Origin: Arhodomonas sp052060015
Lineage (GTDB): Bacteria; Pseudomonadota; Gammaproteobacteria; Nitrococcales; Nitrococcaceae
DNA: 64,000 nt
NCBI RefSeq assembly: GCF_052060015.1
Contig: NZ_JBPODZ010000001.1
Span: 620,001-684,000 of the forward strand
Direction: 5' to 3'
Made by a program: the position numbers and the translations under genes. Shown piece after piece: positions 1 to 8,422 of the stretch. The notes beneath the pieces were generated by a model. It was not told the DNA's origin. It saw nothing but the letters and a program-made list of their open reading frames with translations, and did not search any database. Each line of letters begins with the position of its first letter. Within the stretch, counting starts at the first letter, position 1.

Positions 1-988
1 CGCGGACCACTTCATCCTCGCCACCGGCTCCCGGCCGTATAATCCCGCGGATGTGGACTTCACCCATCCACGGGTGTTCGACAGCGACCAGATCCTCTCG
101 CTGGGCTATACCCCGCGGACGATCACGATCTATGGCGCCGGCGTGGTGGGCAGCGAGTACGCCTCCATCTTCCGCGGCCTCGGGGTCAAGGTGGACCTGG
201 TCAACACCCGCGACCGAATGCTCGCGTTCCTGGACGACGAGATCTCCGATGCCCTGTCCTACCACCTGCGCGAGCATGGCGTGCTGATCCGCCACGGGGA
301 GGAGTACGAGCGTGTGCGCCCGGGTGACGAGCACGTAATCCTGGAGACGCGCTCCGGCAAGCGCATCAAGAGCGACATCCTCCTGTGGGCCAACGGGCGC
401 ACGGGCAATACCGACAACATGGGCCTGGAGGCGTTGGGCATCCAGCCCAACGGACGCGGGCAGGTGGAGGTCAACGAGGACTTCCAGACCGCGCAGCCGC
501 ACATCTACGGCGTCGGGGACGTGATCGGCCAACCCAGTCTCGCCAGCGCCGCCTATGATCAGGGGCGCTACGTGGGTCATCACATCATCCACGGCGAGTG
601 CGACTACCGCCTCGCCCACGACATCCCCACGGGCATCTACACCATCCCCGAGATCAGCTCCGTGGGTAAGACCGAGCGCGAGCTCACCGAGGCGAAGGTG
701 CCCTATGAGGTGGGCCATGCCTTCTTCAAGGACCTCGCCCGGGCGCAGATCTCCGGGCAGACGGTGGGGATGCTCAAGATCCTCTTCCATGTGGATACCC
801 TGGAGCTGCTGGGCATCCACTGCTTCGGTGACCAGGCCGCCGAGATCGTGCATATCGGCCAGGCGATCATGGCGCAGCCGGGGGAGGCCAACAGCCTGAT
901 GTACTTCATCAACACCACCTTCAACTACCCGACCATGGCGGAGGCCTATCGGGTGGCAGCGCTGAACGGATTCAACCGGATCCCCTGA
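1..988 (+). CDS. sthA: Soluble pyridine nucleotide transhydrogenase, C-terminal part (5' truncated by window)
   Basis: This is the C-terminal two thirds of a flavoprotein disulfide-reductase-family protein that equilibrates NADPH and NAD+ in the cytosol. The frame is open from base 2, so the true start lies outside the window. Visible are the end of the FAD domain (ATGSRP), the NAD(P)-binding fold GAGVVGSEYAS, the second FAD motif around YGVGDVIG, and the dimerisation domain that ends in the SthA-typical NYPTMAEAYR. The redox-active CxxxxC pair of lipoamide dehydrogenases would lie upstream of the window and cannot be assessed. The DsbA-like gene starts 3 bp after the stop, suggesting cotranscription. 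Confidence 0.93.
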   Translation, partial: ADHFILATGSRPYNPADVDFTHPRVFDSDQILSLGYTPRTITIYGAGVVGSEYASIFRGLGVKVDLVNTRDRMLAFLDDEISDALSYHLREHGVLIRHGEEYERVRPGDEHVILETRSGKRIKSDILLWANGRTGNTDNMGLEALGIQPNGRGQVEVNEDFQTAQPHIYGVGDVIGQPSLASAAYDQGRYVGHHIIHGECDYRLAHDIPTGIYTIPEISSVGKTERELTEAKVPYEVGHAFFKDLARAQISGQTVGMLKILFHVDTLELLGIHCFGDQAAEIVHIGQAIMAQPGEANSLMYFINTTFNYPTMAEAYRVAALNGFNRIP

Positions 989-991
989 CCC

Positions 992-1606
992 ATGGAGCGC
1001 GTCCCGGTCGGCTTCTATTTCGACTATGTTTGCCCGTTCTGCTACGTGGCGAGCCACCGGCTGCGCCGGATCACCCGGGAGTACCCGGTGGCGGTGTGTT
1101 ACCGCTTCGTCGAGATCCATCCGGATAATCCGGTAACCGGGCGGCCGCTCTCGGAGCTGGGCTATCCGCCAGCACAATGGGCGCGGATGCAGGCAGCGTT
1201 GGAGCAGATGGTGGCGGAGGAAGGCCTACCCTTGGCCGAACGCAGCTTCACCACCAATACCCGCCAGGCGCTGCTGCTTGCCCGCAGGGCGCTGCAGCAG
1301 CGCCCGGGACGTTTCCTCGCCCTCCATGACGCCCTGTTCCATGCATTCTTCGCCGAGCGCCGGAACATCGGCGACCCAGCGGTGTTGACTGCCCTCGCCG
1401 CCGAGCATGGCGTCGCGGATCTGCTGCCCGAAGCCGACGACCCCGCGGCCCTGGCCGGATTACTCGAGGATGTGGAGATGGCACAGACCGTAGGCCTCAC
1501 CGGCGTTCCCACTTTGCAGGTGGGTGAGCGGGTGTTCCCGGGGGCAGTCTCCACCGAGACCCTGGTGGCCGCGCTGGCCACGTATACCGAGGAAGGCGGC
1601 GATTGA
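992..1606 (+). CDS. DsbA/FrnE-family thiol oxidoreductase
   Basis: This 204-residue protein has a thioredoxin-like fold with a CPFC active site at about residues 14-17 (FDYVCPFCY), followed by a helical insertion and a cis-proline loop TGVPTLQVG near residue 170. The layout matches cytosolic FrnE/2-hydroxychromene-2-carboxylate isomerase-like members of the DsbA superfamily. No signal peptide is visible, so it probably acts on cytosolic thiols. The substrate is unknown. Its TGA stop overlaps the ATG of the next gene (TGATG), which implies translational coupling with the thioesterase. Confidence 0.8.
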   Translation: MERVPVGFYFDYVCPFCYVASHRLRRITREYPVAVCYRFVEIHPDNPVTGRPLSELGYPPAQWARMQAALEQMVAEEGLPLAERSFTTNTRQALLLARRALQQRPGRFLALHDALFHAFFAERRNIGDPAVLTALAAEHGVADLLPEADDPAALAGLLEDVEMAQTVGLTGVPTLQVGERVFPGAVSTETLVAALATYTEEGGD

Positions 1607-2034
1607 TGGCACGCGTCCAGCTCACGCTCCCCGAACGCATGCCCTTCGCCCATCGACTCACTGTCCGCGTGACTGATCTGAACTTCGGTGGCCACATGGG
1701 CAACGAGATGGTGCTGGTCTACGCCCAAGAGGCAAGGGCGGCGTTCCTGACCCATCACGGCTACTCGGAGAGCAACGTCGAGGGCCTCGGGATTATCGTC
1801 GCCGATGCGGTGGTCATGTACCGCGCGGAGGCCTTCGCGGATGACCCCCTCGACATCCGGGTCGGCCTGGACGGTTTCAACCGCTACGGCTGCGATATCT
1901 ACTACCACCTCCTCCACGCGGACCGGGGTCATGAGGTGGCCAGGGCGAAGACCGGCATCGTGTTCTTCGATTATGGGGAACGCCGGATCGCCCGGGCGCC
2001 GGGTGCTTTCCTGCAGCGCTTTAGCACTACCTGA
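1606..2034 (+). CDS. Hotdog-fold acyl-CoA thioesterase (4HBT family)
   Basis: This 142-residue protein resembles YbgC/4-hydroxybenzoyl-CoA thioesterase hotdog proteins. It has the segment VTDLNFGGHMGNEMV near residue 25 in the position of the catalytic loop, and a long helix with VYAQEARAAFL. I chose ATG 1606 because it overlaps the upstream stop as TGATG; a TTG one codon earlier is also possible. It likely hydrolyses a short or medium acyl-CoA thioester, but the substrate cannot be told from sequence. It is convergent with the TetR gene, with only 6 bp between the stops. Confidence 0.8.
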   Translation: MARVQLTLPERMPFAHRLTVRVTDLNFGGHMGNEMVLVYAQEARAAFLTHHGYSESNVEGLGIIVADAVVMYRAEAFADDPLDIRVGLDGFNRYGCDIYYHLLHADRGHEVARAKTGIVFFDYGERRIARAPGAFLQRFSTT

Positions 2035-2040
2035 GCGCCG

Positions 2041-2640
2041 TCAGCGTCTACGCACCAGCTCGCGGTCGTAGCCGGGGATCAGCGACTCGCCGACCAGGTG
2101 CATATACTCGTGGAAGCCCTCCCCCTGCGGGAGCACATCGGGGGCGTCCCGGCGTAGCTGCAGGGTGCCGAGAAACATGGAATAGGCCAGCACCGCCCGG
2201 GCCCCGGCCTGTTCCGGCGTGGCACCCAGGGCGCGGTAGCATTCCTGCAGGAACTCCAACCGCCGCTCCATGACGCGGCGGACCACGGCGGCGATCAACG
2301 GCTGGTCACTGGCGCCCGCCAAGGTGAGATACAGTCGCCCCGCCCGGCGGCTGCCGTCGGCCTCTCGGAACAGGCGCGCAAGGCGCTTGCGCGGGTCGGT
2401 CTCCTCGGCGGCCCGGGCGAGCACCTCGTCGGTCTCGCGGCGCTCCCATAGCGCCAGCGCTGCCTCGAGCAGAGCGTTGCGGTTGCGGAAGTGCCAATAG
2501 AAGCTGCCCTTGGTGACGCCCAGTGTCCGTGCCAGCGGCTCCACGGACAGCCCGCGCATCCCTTCCGCGGCGATGGCCTGGAGCGCCGCCTCGGCCCAGT
2601 CCTCCGCCCGCAGCGTATCTCTCGCCCGCCGGTTCTCCAT
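2041..2640 (-). CDS. TetR/AcrR-family transcriptional regulator
   Basis: This 199-residue repressor-type protein has an N-terminal helix-turn-helix (LSVEPLARTLGVTKGSFYWHF, about residues 31-51) that is typical of TetR proteins, followed by an all-helical ligand-binding domain. ATG 2640 is chosen because the longer open frame adds 29 residues without family similarity. A perfect inverted repeat lies 15-34 bp upstream of the start (2655-2674) and is a good candidate for its own operator. The ligand is unknown. The convergent thioesterase is not obviously in the same transcript. Confidence 0.85.
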   Translation of the reverse strand: MENRRARDTLRAEDWAEAALQAIAAEGMRGLSVEPLARTLGVTKGSFYWHFRNRNALLEAALALWERRETDEVLARAAEETDPRKRLARLFREADGSRRAGRLYLTLAGASDQPLIAAVVRRVMERRLEFLQECYRALGATPEQAGARAVLAYSMFLGTLQLRRDAPDVLPQGEGFHEYMHLVGESLIPGYDRELVRRR

Positions 2641-2654
2641 GCGGGGAACTCTAG

Positions 2655-2674
2655 GCCATACGCCATCGTATGGC
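2655..2674. promoter_or_regulatory. Perfect inverted repeat, candidate TetR operator
   Basis: Arms GCCATACG (2655-2662) and CGTATGGC (2667-2674) are separated by CCAT. The dyad sits 15 bp before the ATG of the TetR gene, the usual place for an autoregulatory operator. Length and symmetry fit TetR-dimer sites. Binding is inferred only. Confidence 0.6.
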
Positions 2675-2683
2675 AAAAGGAAG

Positions 2684-2732
2684 GTCCGCCGCCGTTGGCG
2701 GCGGACAGGGCAGACCCCGGTCCTCACCGGGG
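2684..2732 (-). terminator. Two tandem GC-rich hairpins, possible terminator
   Basis: Hairpin 1 has arms GTCCGCCGC (2684-2692) and GCGGCGGAC (2698-2706) around a 5-nt loop. Hairpin 2 has CCCCGGT (2715-2721) and ACCGGGG (2726-2732) around 4 nt. Neither is followed by a U-run, so intrinsic termination is uncertain. They lie just downstream of the small minus-strand open frame ending at 2757. Confidence 0.3.
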
Positions 2733-2756
2733 CGGGGGGAGCCGCTGCTGCCGGCG

Positions 2757-2993
2757 TTATTCGCCGGGTGGGGTCGGGCTTTGCAGCCGCTTACGGCGGT
2801 TGCGAAAGCTCACCTTCACATCTCGACCGGCCTGCTGATGCACCGGTCCCTCGGAGACCTCCGGCTCCCGTAAGGGAGCCTCCATGGGTCCCTGCCGCTC
2901 CGGTGGGGGCTTGCGGTCCCCCGCCGGCCGATTACGTCCCACCCGTGGGGGCCAGCGTCGGAACCGCTTCTTTTGACCGTCGTCGCCCGTCAT
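2757..2993 (-). CDS. Possible small basic hypothetical protein
   Basis: I do not recognise this 78-residue frame. It is rich in Arg, Lys and Pro (for example KKRFRRWPPRVGR and RNRRKRL), with no hydrophobic segment, which would suit nucleic-acid binding if it is real. The ATG at 2993 has only a weak Shine-Dalgarno; a longer frame begins at 3044. It is the only candidate in the 495-bp gap between the TetR gene and ppk1. The rest of that gap holds the operator-like dyad, hairpins including GGCTCCC/GGGAGCC at 2863-2880, and probably the ppk1 promoter. It could be chance in GC-rich DNA. Confidence 0.28.
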   Translation of the reverse strand: MTGDDGQKKRFRRWPPRVGRNRPAGDRKPPPERQGPMEAPLREPEVSEGPVHQQAGRDVKVSFRNRRKRLQSPTPPGE

Positions 2994-3135
2994 TGCTCGA
3001 TACCCGTAACGCGTTGGTGGCTCATCAATGGGATAGGGGCGCATTCCCCGGATTTCAACTCGCGGCGGTCATCTACGCGAAACCCCGCAGCGGGTACACT
3101 GGTGGCCTCTCCGCGAGCCCATGGAGCACCCGGTA

Positions 3136-5214
3136 ATGGACACGCCGGATCTGAAGAACCCGGAACTCTACATCAATAGACAGCTGAGCCTGCTGGAGTT
3201 CAATCGGCGGGTCCTCGAGCAGGCGCGGGACCCCGCGAACCCCCTGCTCGAGCGCGTCAAGTTCCTCTGTATCGCCTCGAGCAACCTCGACGAGTTCTTC
3301 GAGATCCGCGTCGCCGGGCTGAAACAGGCGCTGGAGATGGGTGCCTCCCAAACCGGCCCGGACAACCGCAGCGTCCAGGAGGTGCTCCGCGAGATCGGCA
3401 GCCGGGCCCATGAGATCGTCGCCCTGCAGTACGAGCTCCTCAACGAGGAGCTGATCCCGGCGCTCAACGACACCGGCATCCACTTTCTGCGACGGGGGGA
3501 GTGGACCCCCGAACAGGCCACCTGGGTGCGTGAGTACTTCTACCGCTCGCTGCTACCCATCCTGAGCCCCCTGGGGCTCGATCCGGCGCACCCCTTCCCC
3601 CAGGTGCTCAACAAGAGCCTAAACTTCATCGTCTCCCTGGAAGGCAAAGACGCCTTCGGCCGCAACAGCGGCCTGGCCGTGGTACAGGCACCCCGGGCGC
3701 TGCCGCGCATCATCCAGTTGCCCCCGGAGATCGCGGGCAACGGGGCCTGGGACTTCGTGTTCCTCTCCTCGATCATCCACGCCCACGTCAATGACCTCTT
3801 CCCCGGCATGAATGCACGCGGCTGCTACCAGTTCCGGGTGACACGCAACAGCGATCTCTACGTTGATGAGGAAGAGGTGGATGACCTGCTCCGGGCCATG
3901 GAGGGCGAGCTCCCCTCGCGCCGTTACGGCGACGCCGTGCGCCTGGAGGTCGCGGCCAATTGCCCGGAGCACATGTCGGATTACCTCCTCGAGGAATTCG
4001 AGCTCGGCCGCGATGACCTCTACCAGGTCAACGGCCCGGTCAACCTCAACCGCCTGCTCGCCGTCTACGACCTGGTGGACCGCCCGGAGCTCAAGTACCC
4101 CTCCTTCACCCCCGGCCTGCCGGCCCAACTCGCCCACGCCAGTGACCTGTTCAAGGTCCTGCGGGACCGCGATGTCCTCCTCCACCACCCCTACGAGTCG
4201 TTCGCGCCCGTGGTGGAGTTCGTCCGCCAGGCGGCGGCGGACCCCGAGGTCCTCGCCATCAAGCAGACCCTCTACCGCACCGGTCCGGACTCGGTCATCG
4301 TCGATCACCTGGTGGCCGCGGCGCGCGCCGGTAAGGAGGTCACCGTCGTGGTGGAGCTACGCGCCCGCTTCGACGAAGAGGCGAACATCAAGCTGGCCAA
4401 CCGGCTCCAGGAGGCCGGGGCCCATGTGGTCTACGGGGTGGTAGGCCACAAGACCCACGCAAAAATGATCCTCGTGGTCCGCCGCGAGGGGGCACGGCTG
4501 CGCCACTACACGCACCTTGGAACGGGCAACTACCACTCCCGCACCGCCCGGCTGTACACGGACTACGGGCTGTTCACCGCCGATCCGGTCATTGGCGAGG
4601 ACGTGCACAAGGTCTTCCTCCAGCTCACGAGCTTGGGCAAGGTGAGCACGCTCTCCAAGCTGTTGGAATCGCCGTTCACGTTGCACGAGGGGATGCTCGC
4701 GAAGATCGAGCGCGAAGCGGCACATGCCCGGGCGGGCCGGCCGGCGCGGATCATCGTCAAGGTCAACTCCCTGGTCGAATCGCGGGTGATCCGTGCGCTC
4801 TATGCGGCCGCCACGGACGGTGTGGAGATCGACCTCATCGTCCGCGGCATGTGCTGCCTGCGCCCCGGCGTGCGTGGGATCTCCGAGAACATCCGGGTGC
4901 GCTCCATCGTCGGCCGTTTTCTCGAGCACACCCGGGCATTCTATTTCGCCAACGGCGATACGCCGGAGTTGTTTTGCTCCAGTGCCGACTGGATGGAGCG
5001 CAACTTCTTCCGCCGGGTGGAGACCTGCTTCCCGGTGGAGGATCCGGAGTTGCGCGAGCGCATCGTCACCGAGCTGCAGTGCTATCTCGACGACAACTGC
5101 CAGGCCTGGGAATTGCAGCCGGACGGCAGCTACCGCCAGTGCACGCCAGCGGAGGGGGAACCGCTGCGGGCCGCACAGCTGGAGCTCCTCCGCCATCACG
5201 CCGAGGGCGGTTAA
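3136..5214 (+). CDS. ppk1: Polyphosphate kinase 1
   Basis: This 692-residue enzyme reversibly transfers the ATP gamma-phosphate to polyphosphate. The N-terminal domain has the family hallmark YINRQLSLLEFNRRVLEQA and SSNLDEFFEIRVAG. Two phospholipase-D-like domains follow, with the autophosphorylated histidine expected in VVGHKTHAKMILVVRR (about residues 436-451) and the second in VGRFLEHTRAFYF. The size is standard for Ppk1. I prefer ATG 3136 because GGAG lies 8 bp upstream; ATG 3121 in frame is the alternative. It converges on the exopolyphosphatase gene with 7 bp between stops, so synthesis and degradation are not cotranscribed here. Confidence 0.95.
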   Translation: MDTPDLKNPELYINRQLSLLEFNRRVLEQARDPANPLLERVKFLCIASSNLDEFFEIRVAGLKQALEMGASQTGPDNRSVQEVLREIGSRAHEIVALQYELLNEELIPALNDTGIHFLRRGEWTPEQATWVREYFYRSLLPILSPLGLDPAHPFPQVLNKSLNFIVSLEGKDAFGRNSGLAVVQAPRALPRIIQLPPEIAGNGAWDFVFLSSIIHAHVNDLFPGMNARGCYQFRVTRNSDLYVDEEEVDDLLRAMEGELPSRRYGDAVRLEVAANCPEHMSDYLLEEFELGRDDLYQVNGPVNLNRLLAVYDLVDRPELKYPSFTPGLPAQLAHASDLFKVLRDRDVLLHHPYESFAPVVEFVRQAAADPEVLAIKQTLYRTGPDSVIVDHLVAAARAGKEVTVVVELRARFDEEANIKLANRLQEAGAHVVYGVVGHKTHAKMILVVRREGARLRHYTHLGTGNYHSRTARLYTDYGLFTADPVIGEDVHKVFLQLTSLGKVSTLSKLLESPFTLHEGMLAKIEREAAHARAGRPARIIVKVNSLVESRVIRALYAAATDGVEIDLIVRGMCCLRPGVRGISENIRVRSIVGRFLEHTRAFYFANGDTPELFCSSADWMERNFFRRVETCFPVEDPELRERIVTELQCYLDDNCQAWELQPDGSYRQCTPAEGEPLRAAQLELLRHHAEGG

Positions 5215-5221
5215 GGGCCTC

Positions 5222-6727
5222 TCAGCAGGCGATCTCCAAACGGAACCCGGCGGGCTCGAGGTGTGCCGCCTCGGCCCGCAGGTCCGCCGCGGCGAGGGGA
5301 TGGGCATCCAGCCATCCTTCGGGGAAACGCAGGACGAGCCGCGCCCCCGTCACCTCGAGGCTAACCTCCGGTAGCAGCGCGGCACTGCGGCCGCGGTGCA
5401 GGAGCACCGCCAGGCGCAACAGTACCGCAAGGCGACGCGCGCGCCGGATCCGTTCGCCGGGCAGCTCGCTAAAGGCCTTACCCGAAAACTTCCGACGGTG
5501 CACCCGCACCAGCGCGGCGAGCTTGATCTGCTCGTCCCGGGAGAAGCCGGGCATATCGCTATAGCGCAAGATGTAGGAGCCGTGCTTGTGATACTGGCTG
5601 TGGGAGATATCCAGCCCGACTTCGTGCACGCGCGCCGCCCAGCGGAGCACGCGCCGTGCCCGGGCGTCACCCAGCATCCACGGGCCGGCCGCCTGCTCCA
5701 GCAACGTCAGCGCGGTGCGCTCCACGCGACGCGCATGGGCGACGTCCACATGGTAACGGGCCGCCAGGTCCTCCACCGTAAGCTCCCGAATATCATCATC
5801 GTGGATGCGACCGACCAGATCGTGGAGTACCCCCTCGCGTAGCGCGCCGTCGGCGGCGTCCATCGCGTCGATACCGAGGGCCTCGAATACCGCCGTGAGT
5901 ATGGCCACTCCCCCCGGGAGGACCTGGGCGCGGTGGTTGCTTACGCCCTTGAGGCGAACGGCATCCACATGGCCGGCCTTGCACAAGGCGCGAGCGAGTC
6001 GCTGCAGTCCGGGATGGGTGATATCGCCTTCCGTCCAGCCCGCCGCCCGGAGCGCCCCCCCGATGGCACGAATGGTCCCCGAGGCCCCCACACTGTGCGC
6101 CCAGCCCCGGGCCAGGAAATGCCCCTGAACCGGCTCTAGCTCCATCAGTGCCGCGAGGCGCGCCTCATCCATTGCCGAACGACGGATCCGACCGTCCGGG
6201 AAGAAACGCTGCGTAAAGCTCACGCAGCCCATATGCAGGCTTTCAATGGTGTGGGGGGCGAAATGCTCACCGAGGACCAGCTCGGTGCTGCCACCACCGA
6301 TATCCACCACCAGGCGCTGTCCATCGCCACCGGCGAGGCTATGGGCGACACCGAGATAGATCAGGCGTGCCTCCTCATGGCCACCGATCACCTCGATCTC
6401 ATGGCCGATAGCCGCCTCGGCATCGGCGATGAAATCCGCGGCATTGCGCGCCCGGCGCAGGGTATTGGTGCCCACCACGCGGACGCAGTCCGCCGGCAGC
6501 TCCCGCAGCCGCTGGCCGAAGCGCTGCAGACAGCCGAGCGCGCGCTCCCGGGCGGCGGCATCCAGACCCTTTTCCGGCGTGAGCCCGGCCGCCAGGCGCA
6601 CGGGCTCGCGCAGGCGGTCCAGCACCTTGAGCTGCCCCCCGTCCACCCGCGCAACCACAAGATGAAAGCTGTTGGAGCCCAGATCTAGCGCAGCGACCTC
6701 CGCCGGGCGTGACTCCCGTTCGCTCAC
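5222..6727 (-). CDS. ppx: Exopolyphosphatase / pppGpp phosphohydrolase (Ppx/GppA)
   Basis: This 501-residue ASKHA-fold enzyme releases phosphate from polyphosphate ends. The N-terminus has ALDLGSNSFHLVVA (phosphate-1 loop), followed by GTNTLRRA, IGGHEEARLIYLGV and the second phosphate loop VVDIGGGSTELVLG. The C-terminal HD-like helical domain (VHEVGLDISHSQYHKHGSYIL) is that of long Ppx/GppA proteins. GTG 6727 is chosen because it overlaps the sixA stop as GTGA and has a G-rich Shine-Dalgarno; the longer frame starts at 6772. Translational coupling to sixA puts the two phosphatases in one operon. Confidence 0.94.
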   Translation of the reverse strand: MSERESRPAEVAALDLGSNSFHLVVARVDGGQLKVLDRLREPVRLAAGLTPEKGLDAAARERALGCLQRFGQRLRELPADCVRVVGTNTLRRARNAADFIADAEAAIGHEIEVIGGHEEARLIYLGVAHSLAGGDGQRLVVDIGGGSTELVLGEHFAPHTIESLHMGCVSFTQRFFPDGRIRRSAMDEARLAALMELEPVQGHFLARGWAHSVGASGTIRAIGGALRAAGWTEGDITHPGLQRLARALCKAGHVDAVRLKGVSNHRAQVLPGGVAILTAVFEALGIDAMDAADGALREGVLHDLVGRIHDDDIRELTVEDLAARYHVDVAHARRVERTALTLLEQAAGPWMLGDARARRVLRWAARVHEVGLDISHSQYHKHGSYILRYSDMPGFSRDEQIKLAALVRVHRRKFSGKAFSELPGERIRRARRLAVLLRLAVLLHRGRSAALLPEVSLEVTGARLVLRFPEGWLDAHPLAAADLRAEAAHLEPAGFRLEIAC

Positions 6728-7236
6728 CCGCCCCCCCCGAGCCGACAAGCCAGGCGCGGCGGCACTAGCCATTCCAGCTCCGCTTCCCCGGGGGCGATCG
6801 CGCCGGGGAAGGTCACCAGCGCCGAACCGGCCTTCTTCAGGGGCAGGGGGCGGGCGGGCTCCCCCTGCAGGGCCCGGGCGAGCCAGATCCCGAGATCCGG
6901 TTCGTGTCCGACCAGCACCACCGGGGACGAATCAGGGACCCGGAGCACCTCATCCAACCCGGCAGGATCCGTCCCCGGAGCCAGGTCAGCGGATTCCTCC
7001 AGGGCGGCGGACGGGAACGCCGTCGCCAGGATCTCGGCGGTCTCCCGGGCACGCCGCAGGGGGCTGTGCCGGATGCGCCGCGGCGGTGCCATCACGGTGG
7101 CGAGGCCCGCGGCGACCTCGCGCATCCGCCGAATCCCCTTGTCCGTGACCGCACGGCGGGCGTCGGGGACCCCGGCCCTGGCCGCCTCGGCACGATCCTC
7201 GGCGATGGCGTGGCGGAGCACGAGCACCTGCAGCAT
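6724..7236 (-). CDS. sixA: Phosphohistidine phosphatase SixA
   Basis: This 170-residue histidine-phosphatase-superfamily protein has the RHG-type motif LRHAIAE (catalytic His9), a second catalytic-site segment HSPLRRARETAEIL and the C-terminal LVGHEPDLG. Family members such as E. coli SixA dephosphorylate phosphohistidine proteins, including the nitrogen PTS. It overlaps ppx by 4 bp and follows the VWA gene by 8 bp in the same direction. No signal peptide is visible, so it should be cytosolic. Confidence 0.88.
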   Translation of the reverse strand: MLQVLVLRHAIAEDRAEAARAGVPDARRAVTDKGIRRMREVAAGLATVMAPPRRIRHSPLRRARETAEILATAFPSAALEESADLAPGTDPAGLDEVLRVPDSSPVVLVGHEPDLGIWLARALQGEPARPLPLKKAGSALVTFPGAIAPGEAELEWLVPPRLACRLGGGG

Positions 7237-7244
7237 GGCGCCTC

Positions 7245-8420
7245 CTAGCGGTTCAGGGCGTACATGGCCTCCTCCAGCCCGTCCGGCGTGAGGGGATACA
7301 TCCGATCATCGATGACCTCCCGGATCATGGCCGTGGATTGGGTCCACTCCCAGCGGCGCGGCGGTTCCGGGTTCAGCCAGGCCAGGTGCGGAAAGGTATG
7401 GGCGAGCCGCCGCAGCCAGGTCTCCCCCGACTCCTCGTTCCAATGCTCCACCCCGGCGCCCGGGAGCTTGACCTCGTAGGGGCTCATGGCGGCGTCGCCC
7501 ACCACGATCACGCGGTAGTCGGGATCGAAGGTGTGCAGCACCTCCCAGGTGGGTACCGCGCTCTCCCGACGCCGGGTGGCATCGCGCCAGACCGTCTCGT
7601 AGAGGCAATTATGGAAGTAGTAGTAGGTCAGGTGTTTGAACTCACTACGGGCCGCCGAGAACAGCGCCTCGCACAGCGCGACATGATCGTCCATGGAGCC
7701 GCCGATGTCGAAGAACACCAGCACCCGGGCGGCGTTGTGACGCTCGGGGACCATGCGCAGGTCCAGCTGCCCGGCGCGCCGGGCGGTGGAGCGGATGGTC
7801 TCGTCGAGATCCAACTCCTCGGCAGCCCCCTGCCGGGCGAAGCGCCGGAGCCGGCGCAGGGCAAGCTTGAGATTGCGGGTATCCAGGGCCTGCTCGCCGT
7901 CGAGGTTGCGGAAGCGCCGCTCATCCCAGACCTTGACCGCCCGGCGATGGCGGGATCGGTCCTGGCCGATGCGCACGCCCTCCGGGTTGTAACCCCAGGC
8001 CCCGTAGGGCGAGCGCCCGGCGGTACCGATCCACTTGTTCCCGCCCTGATGACGCTCATCCTGCTCGCCGAGGCGCTCGCGCAGCGTCTTCATGAGCTCT
8101 TCCCAGCCCATCCCCTCCAGCTCCGCCTTCTCCGCGTCGCTGAGCTGCAGCTCCGCCTGACGGCGTAGCCACTCCTCCGGGATCTCCGCCTCCAGTGCCG
8201 CGGCCAGGTCCTCGACGCCGCTGAACCAGGCCGAGAAGACCTGATCGAAGCGGTCGAAACGGGTCTCGTCCTTGACCAGCGCGGCCCGCGCGAGGTGGTA
8301 GAAATCCTCGACGCTTCCAGGGGTGACCCGGGCCTCCAGGGCCTCGAGCAGGGTGAGGAACTCGGTGACGCTCACCCGCAGGCCGGCGCCGCGCAGCGCC
8401 TGCAGGAAGCCGATGAGCAT
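7245..8420 (-). CDS. VWA domain protein of the CoxE-like family
   Basis: This 391-residue protein has an N-terminal alpha-helical region and a C-terminal von Willebrand A domain. The MIDAS motif is FFDIGGSMDDH, with Gly where canonical MIDAS has the first Ser. A second metal-site segment is VVGDAAMSPYE. It lies 2 bp downstream of a MoxR ATPase gene; MoxR-VWA pairs act as chaperone-like assembly or metal-insertion systems in characterised cases. No specific client gene is adjacent, so the target is unknown. Confidence 0.85.
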   Translation of the reverse strand: MLIGFLQALRGAGLRVSVTEFLTLLEALEARVTPGSVEDFYHLARAALVKDETRFDRFDQVFSAWFSGVEDLAAALEAEIPEEWLRRQAELQLSDAEKAELEGMGWEELMKTLRERLGEQDERHQGGNKWIGTAGRSPYGAWGYNPEGVRIGQDRSRHRRAVKVWDERRFRNLDGEQALDTRNLKLALRRLRRFARQGAAEELDLDETIRSTARRAGQLDLRMVPERHNAARVLVFFDIGGSMDDHVALCEALFSAARSEFKHLTYYYFHNCLYETVWRDATRRRESAVPTWEVLHTFDPDYRVIVVGDAAMSPYEVKLPGAGVEHWNEESGETWLRRLAHTFPHLAWLNPEPPRRWEWTQSTAMIREVIDDRMYPLTPDGLEEAMYALNR

Positions 8421-8422
8421 GG

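Noticed and set aside
1162..1932. 256-codon minus-strand frame opposite the DsbA-like and thioesterase genes
   Set aside because: The plus-strand genes have family motifs and overlapping stop/start codons. The antisense product has none.
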